A stretch of 64,000 bases of DNA from Stromatinia cepivora (Eukaryota > Ascomycota > Leotiomycetes > Helotiales > Sclerotiniaceae). A program made the position numbers and the translations under genes. The notes beneath the pieces were generated by a model that had not been told where the DNA came from, did not search any database, and saw only the letters and a list, made by a program, of their open reading frames with translations. The stretch is taken from positions 2,996,375-3,060,374 of the forward strand of contig RCTD01000003.1 in the NCBI GenBank assembly GCA_014898415.1, written 5' to 3'. Shown here piece after piece: positions 36,489 to 46,817 of this stretch. Position 1 is the stretch's first letter, and each line of letters begins with the position of its first letter.

Positions 36489-37155
36489 ATGACCAGCAAC
36501 GCGAATCAGCTTGAATGGGACTATCGCTAGTGGAAGTGAGTAGTGGTTGTGGGGAGGGGATATCCATTACAATCATCTGCAATGGCAAGAGCATGATTGT
36601 GAACTTTCTTCCACTTGAGCCTCTTAATGGCACCATAGAAGGGCCGTTGGTCGCGCGCTATGAGGCTTTTCTTGATGAAACCGAGGAAGAGGACCTTGCT
36701 GTTGAGGAGGAAATTTTAGACATGATTTTCGATGTAGGAAAACCATTATTTGCTAGACTGGCACCTCCGGTTACGAAGAGAGAGCAAGCCATGAATCTGC
36801 ATTCTTTAATCTACCCGGAAAATTTTCACTTGCGTTTTGCCACGATTGATGTTAAGGCGGAGATTTTGGAACAAAAACAGCAGACCGAGCAGGACATTCC
36901 TCAACCTCCCACCATTATCATAGGAAGAAATGGGCAACTCAAATTCGGGAGATAGTTAATTTATTGCATGAGATTGGAATTGTGTGGGGGGATGGCAAGC
37001 CCCATAATGTACTTATCCATGGGAATACGGATGATGCCTGGCTTATTGATTTTGGGGGTAGTTGGACGGATGGTTGGGTAGATGAGGAAGTGATGGAGAC
37101 ATTGGAGGGTGATGAGCAGGCTGTTGAGAGGATTTTCGAGTTTTTAGAAGTTTAG
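36489..37155 (+). pseudogene. Broken protein kinase-like gene
   Basis: The pieces lie in three frames. ATG at 36489 opens MTSNANQLEWDYR and hits TAG. Another frame, 36515-36955, carries ISITIICNGKSMIVNFLPL and LHSLIYPENFHLRF. A third, from about 36922 to 37155, carries WATQIREIVNLLHEIG, then GIVWGDGKPHNVLI (catalytic-loop analogue), WLIDFGG (DFG analogue) and SWTDGWVD. This is the layout of a fungal kinase-like family, but the segment holding the ATP-binding lobe between the N-terminal region and the catalytic loop is gone, and no intron I tried repairs the frame. It was probably a kinase-fold protein lost by deletion plus point changes. An unusual splice pattern cannot be fully excluded. Confidence 0.7.
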
Positions 37156-39072
37156 GCGGAGGGAGAGCGACATTTTCCACTGGAATATGGCTTCTCTGGG
37201 TTAATACCCACGATTATTTACTCTATTGCCATCAATATTCTCCACTAATTATTTCTTATCCATCATCAATGATCTGAAACTTCACCATCACTTATTATTT
37301 GTCGCTCTCCCAACTACAAGCACAAGCAATTCACCCAATTTTATTTTCCCCTCTATATAAATAGAAAAGATAAATATACCCCCCTCAAATCCTCTATAAC
37401 CTTGACTACAATTATCATTGATATCCAAAATTTATAAAAATACTCAAGAAATAGAGATATACAAAAGACCTCAACATCACACGAATGAACAAAACAGAAA
37501 TAAATGCAGGATTGCAATCTTACTATGAACTTTCACAGCAAGAAATAAGATGCTATTGATCAATCCATTCATCCAAAGATTTAAATATATACAAGAGGTA
37601 TCTGCATATAGGTGGAATGATAAGATAGATGCACAAATGAAAGCAACCACTTGAAATCTCACCATCTCACCATCTCACCACCTCATTCTCTCATCCTCAT
37701 TGAAATCAACAAAACACCTATACCCAAATCAAATGTCTACCACAATCTATATCAAGGCGTGCATCCATTCAAAGACCAGAAATTAAACACGGGACATTGT
37801 AGATAGTTGGGGCATGGTAATCTGCAAAAAGAAAAGAAAAAAAAGCAGTGTAGGTAGACCAAACAAATTCTCAGCTCCTCAACAAAAAAAACCTGCAGAA
37901 AACTAATTTGAGGTGAAAATTCTGCAGCCGTATGTATGTATGTATATATGTATACCATCCCATGTATGGTTGTGCTGGGAAAGGACCCGGATGGGTAGGT
38001 AAAAAAAAATGAGAGGAAAGAAATTGCATCTTTGATTTTTGATACCACCCATATACCAACCATCTTGATATTTGAAATCTGCTATTTCAATAAAAACCCA
38101 ACCATTCTTTAATTCCCCCCTCTTTCCTTTCATCCTATTCTCAACTTGAAAGACTTCTTAATACCCAAACCATCTTCATTTTTCCCTACACATATCTAGA
38201 CGCCTATAAAGAAAGAAAGAGAGAAAGAGAGAGGAAACACTCACAAGACCTCAAGAGGGGTAAATATTATACTTCATACATTTTCAACTACCTATTACTA
38301 CCTATTTCTAACTACTAACAACTACATGCTCCAACCACTTTCCATCCCTTTTTTCTCTCTAATTCTCTGTTCCCAGCTCAAATCACAACCATCCATTCAG
38401 TTTTTAGTATCCACCAGCCTCCCAGTCCACTCAATATACATATACAATAACAACAAACTTATACATCTCCACCACGCCATCAACCCACCACATGGTATCA
38501 ATATCTTTTGCTCGCCCAATAGTGCGCCTTCGAAAATTAAAATCAAGCTCAAATGCATACAACAACATTCCCATTTTCCCTCTTCCTTATACTCTCATAC
38601 ACCAGTACATCCTACAAAATACCTTTTTCATGATCCAGATCATTACATGCGCCTGTTCTCATAGATCTTTCTCATATCTTTCACTGTCCCTCACCTAGAT
38701 CACAGACAAAAACGCTAACACGTTCTTAGATCCATCCTCCTATAGAATTTATATCCTCCCCAGCATTCTTACTCATCGTCCCAGCACACCAAAGCAAAAT
38801 TAGAACAGCCCAAGAAAAAAGCGAAGGAAAAAAGCGCAAGACTCCAAACAATCGTATGGTCCAATCTGCACTAGACGGACCTAACACAATACACTACAAG
38901 AACTGAACCAAGAATCACAAACGCCAATATCTATGGATCGCCATGAGCCATAACAACACACCTCTTCTCCTTCGAAAGTGCGAGAATTAGGTGGGGGTAC
39001 TTCGTTCCACTCATCTTGACAATCTCGACCTTTAGACTTCAGATCAAAAATTCACAAATCGAGCACCGACTT
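37156..39072. other. 1.9-kb intergenic region, probably long 3' UTR of the Lst7-like gene
   Basis: It contains pyrimidine-rich stretches, a TATG/TATA microsatellite near 37928-37955 and an AGAAAGAG run near 38208-38232. The ORFs here (for example 38326-38664 plus and 37752-38063 minus) are low-complexity and resemble nothing known. The 3' end of the minus-strand Lst7-like gene must fall in the right part. Confidence 0.5.
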
Positions 39073-40711
39073 TCATCTCGGCCGTTCAATCTCCGCAAGC
39101 AACCTCACAAATCTACTATGCAGCTCAATAAAGAAATCCGGTAGTCCCACCAACTCGGCCAATCCTCTACCCTTCAAACTCGCACCCGCCATTCTACCAT
39201 CAGGTCCCCTATTACCACCTCGCAAGAAAGAAGAAGTAGGTGTAGTTGTTGTACCACCACCTCCAAACGCACCATTACTATTTCCGTTACCACTTCTCTC
39301 ATCGCCCAGTCTAGGGGACTGAAGCGCTGATTCAGAACGTGCAAGTTCTTCGTCGGCAAGACGCGCAATCCAATCTGCGAGTTCGCGAAAGGCGGCATCG
39401 AGGAAGGAAAAGGTGCGCATGGCCATGCGTTCTTTTTGAGTTGAGAGGGCGATTAAAGCATAAACGCGACGACGACCGCGTGCGGAAGGATCTGGAATGC
39501 GGAAGATGTATGCTGTGGTGTAGCCGGCCATTGGATCACCGAAAAAGATTGGGCCGCCGGACGAGGTAGTTGTGGAAGAGGTGAGGTGGGAGGAGAAACT
39601 AGAGATGAATGGGGAGGAGGGTGTGGAGTTAGGTGTAGGATTTGAGGATGGTGGGAGGGTTTCGCAAGAGAGGGTCCGGAGACACGATTGGCGGATAATG
39701 GAGAAAGAGGTAGGTTGTAAAGGTTCATGCGTTGACGTATAGTCGATGAAATGGTTATGCGAGAGAAATTCTCTAGTGGTATAGGTAGGAGGGGATGTAT
39801 CGGATCGCTTTACAGAGGATCTTCGCGCCTGATGCAGGTCTTCCCGTTCTTCCTTCTGAATTGCGCATTCCGAATCGTCCGAATCTGACGATGCAGACTT
39901 TGGAGGGGTACTCTGACCTGCAATGCGCTCAAACGGTTTCCGTGTTCGCAGAATTGGACCATTGTCGAGTTTTCCACCTCCCGCAGGTTTGGGACTTGTA
40001 GGTGTATCTTCCTTCGTCTTCTTAGGTAAAGTAAGAGCGCAATTTTCGCATGGACCTGGCTTTTCGCTGGGATATGTTTTGCGAAAGCTCGAATCGCGTC
40101 GCAAATTATTCGTAGTAATTTGTGTATTCTGCAAAGTAGGTGCTCTAGGACTTTGAGGTGGTGTTTCGACCGCAGAACCTGTTGTATTCGAAGTATTTGA
40201 AGGATTTGAATTCGCATGAAGAGCAGGTCTACTCGCCGCGACATCTGTCTCCGAAACCGTAGAATTTGTTCTATTTGAAGAGCACGCGTTTGTATTTAAA
40301 GAAGGTTCCGAGGATCTAAAAGATCTACTTGTGCTAGGTCTCCGAGGGGTAAATTCATCTTTTTCTGGACACGAAGTACAACCCACGGGAAGTGCTTCTG
40401 TTACCATGACCGGGGTCGGACCATGAGTGTCGCAATAATGCGCGAGACATAACTGTGACAGAGAAAGACAAGGTCAGTACAAGGTCCCATGATTGCCTGA
40501 TCAAACTCCCATTCCCTCAAAACCATTGCGAACCACTCGCGGATCATCCGCGCGAACAACGATATTGTGTGCCCTTCAACGAGGCAAACGTAGACGCAGC
40601 AGTAGGAAGGAATAGATGCTTAGGGGCAATGATGCGAATGCGACCATAAACAATTGGTAGAAATGAGGGTTGAGGGTCTGAATGAATAATTTCTCTTACA
40701 ATTAAAGCCAT
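39073..40711 (-). CDS. lst7: Lst7/folliculin-family protein
   Basis: Exon 1 is only 12 nt (40711-40700, Met-Ala-Leu-Ile). A 247-nt intron (donor GTAAGA, acceptor CACAG) leads to exon 2, 40452-39073; the product is 463 residues. The join gives LAHYCDTHGPTPVMVTE, the conserved folliculin start, which fixes the exon. C-x2-C pairs lie at 29/32 and 139/142. After a Ser/Pro-rich stretch come SIIRQSCLRTLSCE (255-268), GPIFFGD (304-310) and ARGRRRVYALIALS (328-341), the longin-domain core. It ends without a DENN domain, like the short yeast Lst7. Lst7 works with Lst4 at the vacuole as GTPase-activating partner for Gtr2 in amino-acid signalling to TORC1; FLCN-FNIP is the animal counterpart. The function here is by family. 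Confidence 0.88.
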
Positions 40712-41092
40712 ATTCAGAAGAAGATCAATCAAGGGATTATATCCTCTTTTCTTTTTTGACTTCCTCTCTTTTTCTCTTGATTCCTGTTCGTTGCCAAAGT
40801 ATCGGTATTTTCAAATGTCTTAGACTTTTCTCTTCTAATCCCCGTGTAGCCGTCTCTTTCTGTGGGACCTTGGGACAGAGTGGATTTCTTTTCAGGGTCG
40901 TCTCACACCCTCTTTCTGCTCTTGTCGTATTATTATTTTTGTATGTGTACCCAGTACAATCGATACGTACGGGAGTACTCGAGAGTCGGATTACACGGAG
41001 TAGAAGGTAGAAGGGTGGATGTAATCTTACAATATCTTTGTGTTGAACAGACGAAGCAAAAGCGAGGTTGTTTTCGTAGAAAGGGTATTGGT

Positions 41093-41158
41093 ATTGAATT
41101 GAATTGAATTGAATTGAATTGAATTGAACTGAACTGAATTGACTGAAATTGAATTGAT
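41093..41158. repeat. (GAATT)n pentanucleotide microsatellite
   Basis: About eight near-perfect GAATT/ATTGA units, then degenerate ones (GAACT, GACTG). It lies about 380-450 bp upstream of the Lst7-like start codon. Confidence 0.9.
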
Positions 41159-41385
41159 TTGGTATTTGGGTAAAATTTCAAAATTGTAGAACAAGTGAAA
41201 AGAACTTTTTGAATATATTTAAAATAGAATAATAAAGTTAATCAATTTCTGGAACGAACACACGGGCACAACGGATGCGATGCGGGTACTAAAAGAACCC
41301 AAAGACCGAACGATAGTTTTGGCGGGTGGTGGGGGCGCTAAGTAGTAGTACGGCAATTCCAAGAGGTTAATAGTGATTCCATCAT

Positions 41386-41540
41386 AGTGAAGAGTGAAGA
41401 GTGAAGAGTGAAAAGTGAAGAGTGAAGAGTGAAGAGTGAAGAGTGAAGAGTGAAGAGTGAAGAGTGAAGAGTGAAGAATGAAGAATGAAGATGTGAAGTG
41501 TGAAGTTGTGAAGTGTGAAGTGTGAAGTGTGAAGTGAAGT
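41386..41540. repeat. (GTGAAGA)n heptamer minisatellite
   Basis: About twelve GTGAAGA units in a row, decaying into GTGAAGT variants after 41480. Purine-only on the plus strand apart from the T. Likely length-polymorphic. Confidence 0.9.
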
Positions 41541-41863
41541 AATTGTGGAGTAAAATATATATAATAAATTATAATACCTAGGTAGGAAGATTGATGAATG
41601 ATTTAAATGAAGCGAGTGAACCTTTCAAGAACACAACACAGGAATAATAATAAAAAGCTGTCAAAAAAAAGAATTCAGATTTCTAAGGAATTATTCTAGA
41701 TATATACTTTCTGTAAGAAAAGAAGATAATGGGAAAAAAGATAAAGGGTGGTAAGCATATTTGCTTGTCCATCCATCTATAGCTACCAGGGACTTGGGTA
41801 CTTAACTTGCTTGCTTGCTCATCATAACACAAAAGAGAATACAAAAGTAAGCAATAGAAGCAT

Positions 41864-41895
41864 GAAGGGTAAAGGGTAAAGGGTAAAGGGTAAAA
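41864..41895. repeat. (GGGTAAA)n short tandem repeat
   Basis: Four to five GGGTAAA units. It resembles but differs from the fungal telomere repeat TTAGGG. Confidence 0.8.
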
Positions 41896-42087
41896 GGGGG
41901 TTAATGAAAATCAATCATCATCGTCGACCACTACCTCCACTAACATGCTATTGTCCTTCATACCTTTTCACCGCTTCGAAAACCGAAGTATCACATATAT
42001 ATACCTCCTCTTCCCATCAACCAATCCCTTTTCTCAATTTCATATAAATATATCATCCTTCAAGCCACAATATCATTCCTCGGTCGT

Positions 42088-42113
42088 TATGTCGGAACGG
42101 TCCGGCTGACATA
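42088..42113. promoter_or_regulatory. Inverted-repeat site with CGG-N6-CCG core
   Basis: TATGTC and GACATA flank CGGAACGGTCCG: a CGG/CCG inverted pair with 6-bp spacing inside a 26-bp imperfect palindrome. CGG-N6-CCG is the spacing bound by some Zn2Cys6 regulators. It is about 1.4 kb upstream of the Lst7-like gene. Binding is a guess from sequence only. Confidence 0.3.
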
Positions 42114-44184
42114 TTTGTTTCTCGTTTCCTACTGGATATTTATCCGCCCGCTTGGCTTTTTGCTCGATTGTTCCGCGTGCATGTGCAATGTCACGAAGTC
42201 TTTTTTACCATATGTATACTTGGGGAATTAATACTGGGGGTTGGTAACCCAATCACCGCAAGACAGAGAAAGCTTCCATATCCTCTTGTTCTTGGCCATC
42301 AAAAATAATACCGGATGATTCGTACGTATATCAATGGAGGCAAACCCCTGAAGCCATATAGCTCGCTACGCTCGAAAGGTTGAAGATATAAAAAAAAACG
42401 TATTTCCTTTCCAAAAAAAAAAGTCTGTTTCCACGGTAGTGGCCTTCAGAGGGGCTAGCGGAGCGTGATTCCATTGAATTAGTAATGAGAGCAAGCCTTC
42501 TGTGATGTTTAATTAAGATGGATATTTTCCGAGTACGAAGGTACATCTTTAATTTCCATACCAATAATACCAATACATTCATATAGACATACAAAATGCA
42601 TACACACGTACATCCCATCATCGATTCATTCCTCGATATATGATTCCACATCGACCTATGTACCTACGTCCCACCATCGAAAACCATAACCTCAAGGAAC
42701 ATCAAGAACTTCAAGAACTTTCTCGAAAAGTGAAACATCAGACGAAAAATAAATTCTCCTTGCACATATTTCCTTATTCCCTCCCACCCATTCATTTATT
42801 CCCCTTATCGCCATGCATACCCAATGTCCGTAGTTCCTCTTAGTTTCATTCCCATGCGCTCATCCGTTGAATCGAAGCCATGAGAACCTCTAGTACTACA
42901 TACCAGCTCAGCCACAAGTATCTTTGTTAGAACCCCGAAGTGACATTTGAAGTCGCATATGAGGCACCGCATGAATATGATCCACGGCCCTTTGCCAGCA
43001 TCTTTCCGGGATTCCCAATCCATGGAAATGGAAGCTATGTACTGTAATGTAGATCAATCTGCAGGTAGGCAAAAGCGGAAGATTAGGGAAATGCATGTTA
43101 TTTGCCTCGCTGCTGTGTTAGCTGTGGTGCACGATGAGAGGATCCACTGCGTACCATCACACACTCCATCACAGGTGCAGCCATGGGGGCACCGAGAAGT
43201 GAAACTTCTATTTTCTCCGACATTGTTGATGTATATAACCAACCGACATACATACATTATGCAAGGGGCTCTACTGCACATGAATTGTTGTTTCAAACCC
43301 TCATATATATCTAATTGCAATGCCGTATCACAGTATCACATGCAGATCATCATCATTGAAATGAAAGTAGGGAGAAACAATAAGATTGTCCGAAAATGAT
43401 GGCAGTTATCGAGTCCAGGCTCGATCCGAACTGAAATCAAGATCATAGGTTCCTCCCTAAACTTTTTTTTATTATTTTTCTGTGATCTCCCCCCCCTCCC
43501 GGATGTCGTGCTTCCCACTTCAAAGAGGGTGAGAAGTGACCATCATTGCCATTTTAGGGCACTCCCAACAACGCCCTTCCCTTATCCCCTTCTTCTCTTC
43601 AATGCCTGCCATGAGCCCTTTGTTGATTGAATCGCCTTTGCCAACTTTAGCCGAACAAATCATCCACCCATTTGCCCACCCGTCCATCACCCGTCCACTA
43701 AAAGCTCATGAAAATGAGCCTATAAATCGAAACCGAAAAACAAATATACCCATCGCCCATTCCAGAAATGCCTTTACAGCAGAACCAGTCTAGACTTGAA
43801 AGGTCACTCCTGTGAGTGCCTTCCTTAAACGCCTCCATACGCCACGTCGTCGTACCAGAGCGAATTCGCTGAAACTTTTGCTGTCCGCTACTACTCATGC
43901 GACCCAAAGTAGTTATCTGTTGAGAAAATGAAAGGTAGAAAAACGAAAAACGAGAGTCGTATGATACAAACACGAAAATTCAGCGCCCAGCCGAAGAAAT
44001 TCATGAGCCGGATCAAACGTCGAGTCGAGTAGCGGGGTGCATCCAGAAACAGCTCAACGTCGAGAGCAAAAAAATCCCGCAGCCATGTCCATCGTAAAAT
44101 CGGGTCTATCGCAAAAGAATAGAAAGGTAATATGTACAAAACTCCAAACATCATCATCACATGCAATATGGTTGATACACAAGC

Positions 44185-45882
44185 CTATTGAGCCGGTGGA
44201 CCCTGGCCTCGACCTCCTCTGGGGTTATCAAAGCCATTCTGTCGTGGTCCTTGACCACCACCTCTACCACCACCAAATCCGCCTCGGCCTCTAGGATAGT
44301 TTTGACGCTGACCTTGGTTTTGTCTTGGTCCTTGTCCTTGCCCCTGTCCTTGACCAGAACCACTCTGGCGTCCATTATTAAAATTATTAAATTGACCGGA
44401 AGATCTCTGATTCCCAGAGTGCTGGGTGGGTTGTTGTTGATCACGCCCAGATGGTTGACGGGTGTTGGTTTGGAAATTGGAAACAGGACGTGGGATGTTT
44501 TCGGGGGTTTCGTAGACATAGAGATTTCTGGGAATAATCGCTGGAATGGGTGCGATCTCTGTTCCAAGCTCCCGCTCGATATTGTACAAGTTAAAACGAT
44601 CCTCCCAACTGATGAGGTTGATTGCGAGACCGAGATGTCCGAATCTGCCTGATCTACCAATACGATGAAGATAAGTTTCGGCATTCTTAGGGAAATCGAA
44701 GTTGATAACAACGTTCACTGCTTGAATATCGATACCACGGGTCAAAAGATCAGAACAAACAAGATTGCGGCAGACACCATTTCGAAAGTCGTGGAATACA
44801 CGGTTTCGATTAGCTTGGATCATGCGCGCATGACTGTAGAAACATGAGTAGCCTAATTCGGTAATCTTCTTGGCAAGAAGTTCGACACGATTGGTAGAGT
44901 TGCAAAAGATGATGGATTGATTGATTTGTAGTTTGGAGAATAAAGTATTGAGGCAATGAACTTTCTCTTTTTCTTCGACAAAAGCATAGAACTGGGTAAT
45001 ACCACGTAGAGTAAGTTCATCCATAAGATTGATTTCGTAAGGATTGGCCATGTTCTTATCTGAGAAGTCCTTGACGGTCATGGGGAAGGTTGCGCTGAAG
45101 AGCATAATCTGTCTGTCCTTTGGATGGAATTGAAGGAGTTGTTCAATGACGATAGTAAATTCAGGTGAGAGGAGTTTATCAGCTTCATCCATGATAAACA
45201 TATTGCATTCACTCAGGTCGGCTACATTCTTTCCGGCCAAGTCGAGAATCCTACCTGGTGTGCCGACAATGATATGAACAGGTTCTGTGAGACGCATGAT
45301 ATCATCTCGTAAGGTCGTACCACCAGTAGTAACCATAACATTGACGCCAAGGTGTTGACCGAGAGTTTTACAGACTTGTGATGTTTGAAGGGCCAGTTCT
45401 CGAGTAGGTACCAAGATGAGACATTGTACCTTGCTGCTTTTTGGGTTGATACGTTCGAGTGCAGGAATGACGAAGGCGGCAGTTTTACCAGTACCATTCT
45501 TCGCTCTAGCCAGTATGTCTCGTCCTGTAAGAGCTACAGGGATTGCCTCTTCTTGAATTGGTGATGGCTTTTCGAAACCCGATTCGAAAATGCCCATTAA
45601 TAGATCTCGCTTGATGGAGAAATCTTCAAACTCGAGGCCTTTGGTGGCAGTAACATCCTACATAATTTTGTTAGCTACTCCAATGAAATATCAAACAACA
45701 GCATGTTTGGGTACCTCAGTCTGCTGCCTCGTATCTTTCGCCGGGATGTTCAGACCAGCTTTCCAGTTGTCTGGGGAAGCGTTATCACTATCCTCATATC
45801 AGCAACGATTGAAATACGCCAAGGAATAATGATCATACTTGATCATAGTAGCCGCTAGCTTTGTTGCCAGCTCATCAGCCAT
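44185..45882 (-). CDS. dhh1: DEAD-box RNA helicase Dhh1 (DDX6 family)
   Basis: Three exons (45882-45839, 45787-45715, 45657-44185) with 51-nt and 57-nt introns (GTATGA...TAG and GTACCC...TAG, the latter with branch GCTAAC); the product is 529 residues. The joins give [15 protein letters not shown], then [12 protein letters not shown] and [13 protein letters not shown], as in fungal Dhh1. Motifs: AKNGTGKT 91-98, PTREL 123-127, VGTPGR, DEAD 196-199, SAT 227-229, HRIGRSGR 370-377. A Gln/Gly-rich RGG tail follows. Dhh1 represses translation and promotes decapping of mRNA in cytoplasmic P-bodies, together with the Dcp1-Dcp2, Pat1 and Edc3 factors. All catalytic motifs are intact. It is transcribed in the same direction as the primase gene upstream. 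Confidence 0.96.
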
Positions 45883-46817
45883 TGTATTTTTTGTGGAAAG
45901 AGGGTGTCTTTAGAATAGATATATGAGATGGAGTATTGAGGCGCGGAAACAAGGTCGCGTTCTATTGGAAATCGTCTTGAATTGTATGCGCTTAATGTAG
46001 CATCAAGATAGTATAACACTAGAGTAGGCCGATGAGAAAAGAAGGCCGCGATGAGGTCGAAGTCGAAGTGCGAGAAAATACGAGGTATTATCGAGTTGAG
46101 GGGTAGTTATTGATCTTGAGGAAGTTGTTGATGGTTTCTAATGTATTCGTAGTGGAGGGGTATTGTGAATTTTCTTGTCTGCGGAGTTGTGCGCATGTAT
46201 AGAATTGGGTAGTGTAATTGAAGATCTTAATTATTTAGAGATCTAGAAAGTTGTTATGGTGGTTGTGGTTGTGATTGTGTTTATTTTGGATTCTTCAAGG
46301 GTTGAGTTGAGGTTGGTTTAATTGAAAGAAGACCAGAGAAACTTTAAAGCTTTAGTGTTCCAAAAGCTTCGGCAGGCGGCAGGGCTAGAATCGCTCCCTA
46401 TGTAGTTTTGGTACGGGCCCACGTGATACATTTACATTTGAGCCAGTGAGGGGTTAATATTAAGTAGATACAATATCGGATATTGGATAAAATACTAGGT
46501 AGATAACCTAGATAGGTAACCATCCAAGTAAATACTAGATACTAGTAGGTTCTTTCACTTCTGTCATCGTGACATTACCTAGTACATTCACTCAACACAA
46601 TACATAGTAGATTTCTACTGCTGGTCTTAAAAAAACCCAAATATCCTGGCATGCCCAAATCAAGGCCCCTGTAGATCCTGACAGTCAACTCATTTGAATT
46701 AAAATTAATATCTCGATCATTCAATTCATGTGAATTACTATTCATATCTCATTCATTATCCATCCATCCCATACCCAAACCCTACAACGTCAAATATTGA
46801 GATTACATTCAATAAGA
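45883..46817. other. Intergenic: Dhh1 promoter and Pri1 3' flank
   Basis: 935 bp with no coding signal. A GT-rich stretch at 46250-46285 and short TAGGTA-type repeats around 46490-46550 are the only structure noticed. Confidence 0.5.

Larger units (their letters stand above)
40712..44184. other. 3.5-kb intergenic region: Lst7-like promoter side and Dhh1 3' side
   Basis: No convincing coding gene. Near the Lst7-like gene there are microsatellites and minisatellites (41093-41158, 41386-41540, 41864-41895) and an inverted-repeat site (42088-42113). The right part, about 43800-44184, is probably the Dhh1 3' UTR. Frames such as 43536-43793 (+) and 43698-43973 (-) lack homology-like patterns. A non-coding RNA gene could hide here but nothing proves one. 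Confidence 0.45.

Noticed and set aside
38326..38664. 112-codon ORF in the region after the kinase-like pseudogene
   Set aside because: Low-complexity, pyrimidine-rich, no recognisable pattern; more likely part of the Lst7-like 3' UTR or spacer.
41864..41895. Telomere-like repeat
   Set aside because: The unit is GGGTAAA, not TTAGGG, only 4-5 copies, and lies inside a gene island.
43536..43793. 85-codon ORF between the Lst7-like gene and dhh1
   Set aside because: Proline/isoleucine-rich with no family resemblance and no intron signals that extend it.
44188..44652. 154-codon plus-strand ORF opposite the dhh1 tail
   Set aside because: Antisense of the Gly/Gln-rich tail; the sense strand has all DEAD-box motifs.
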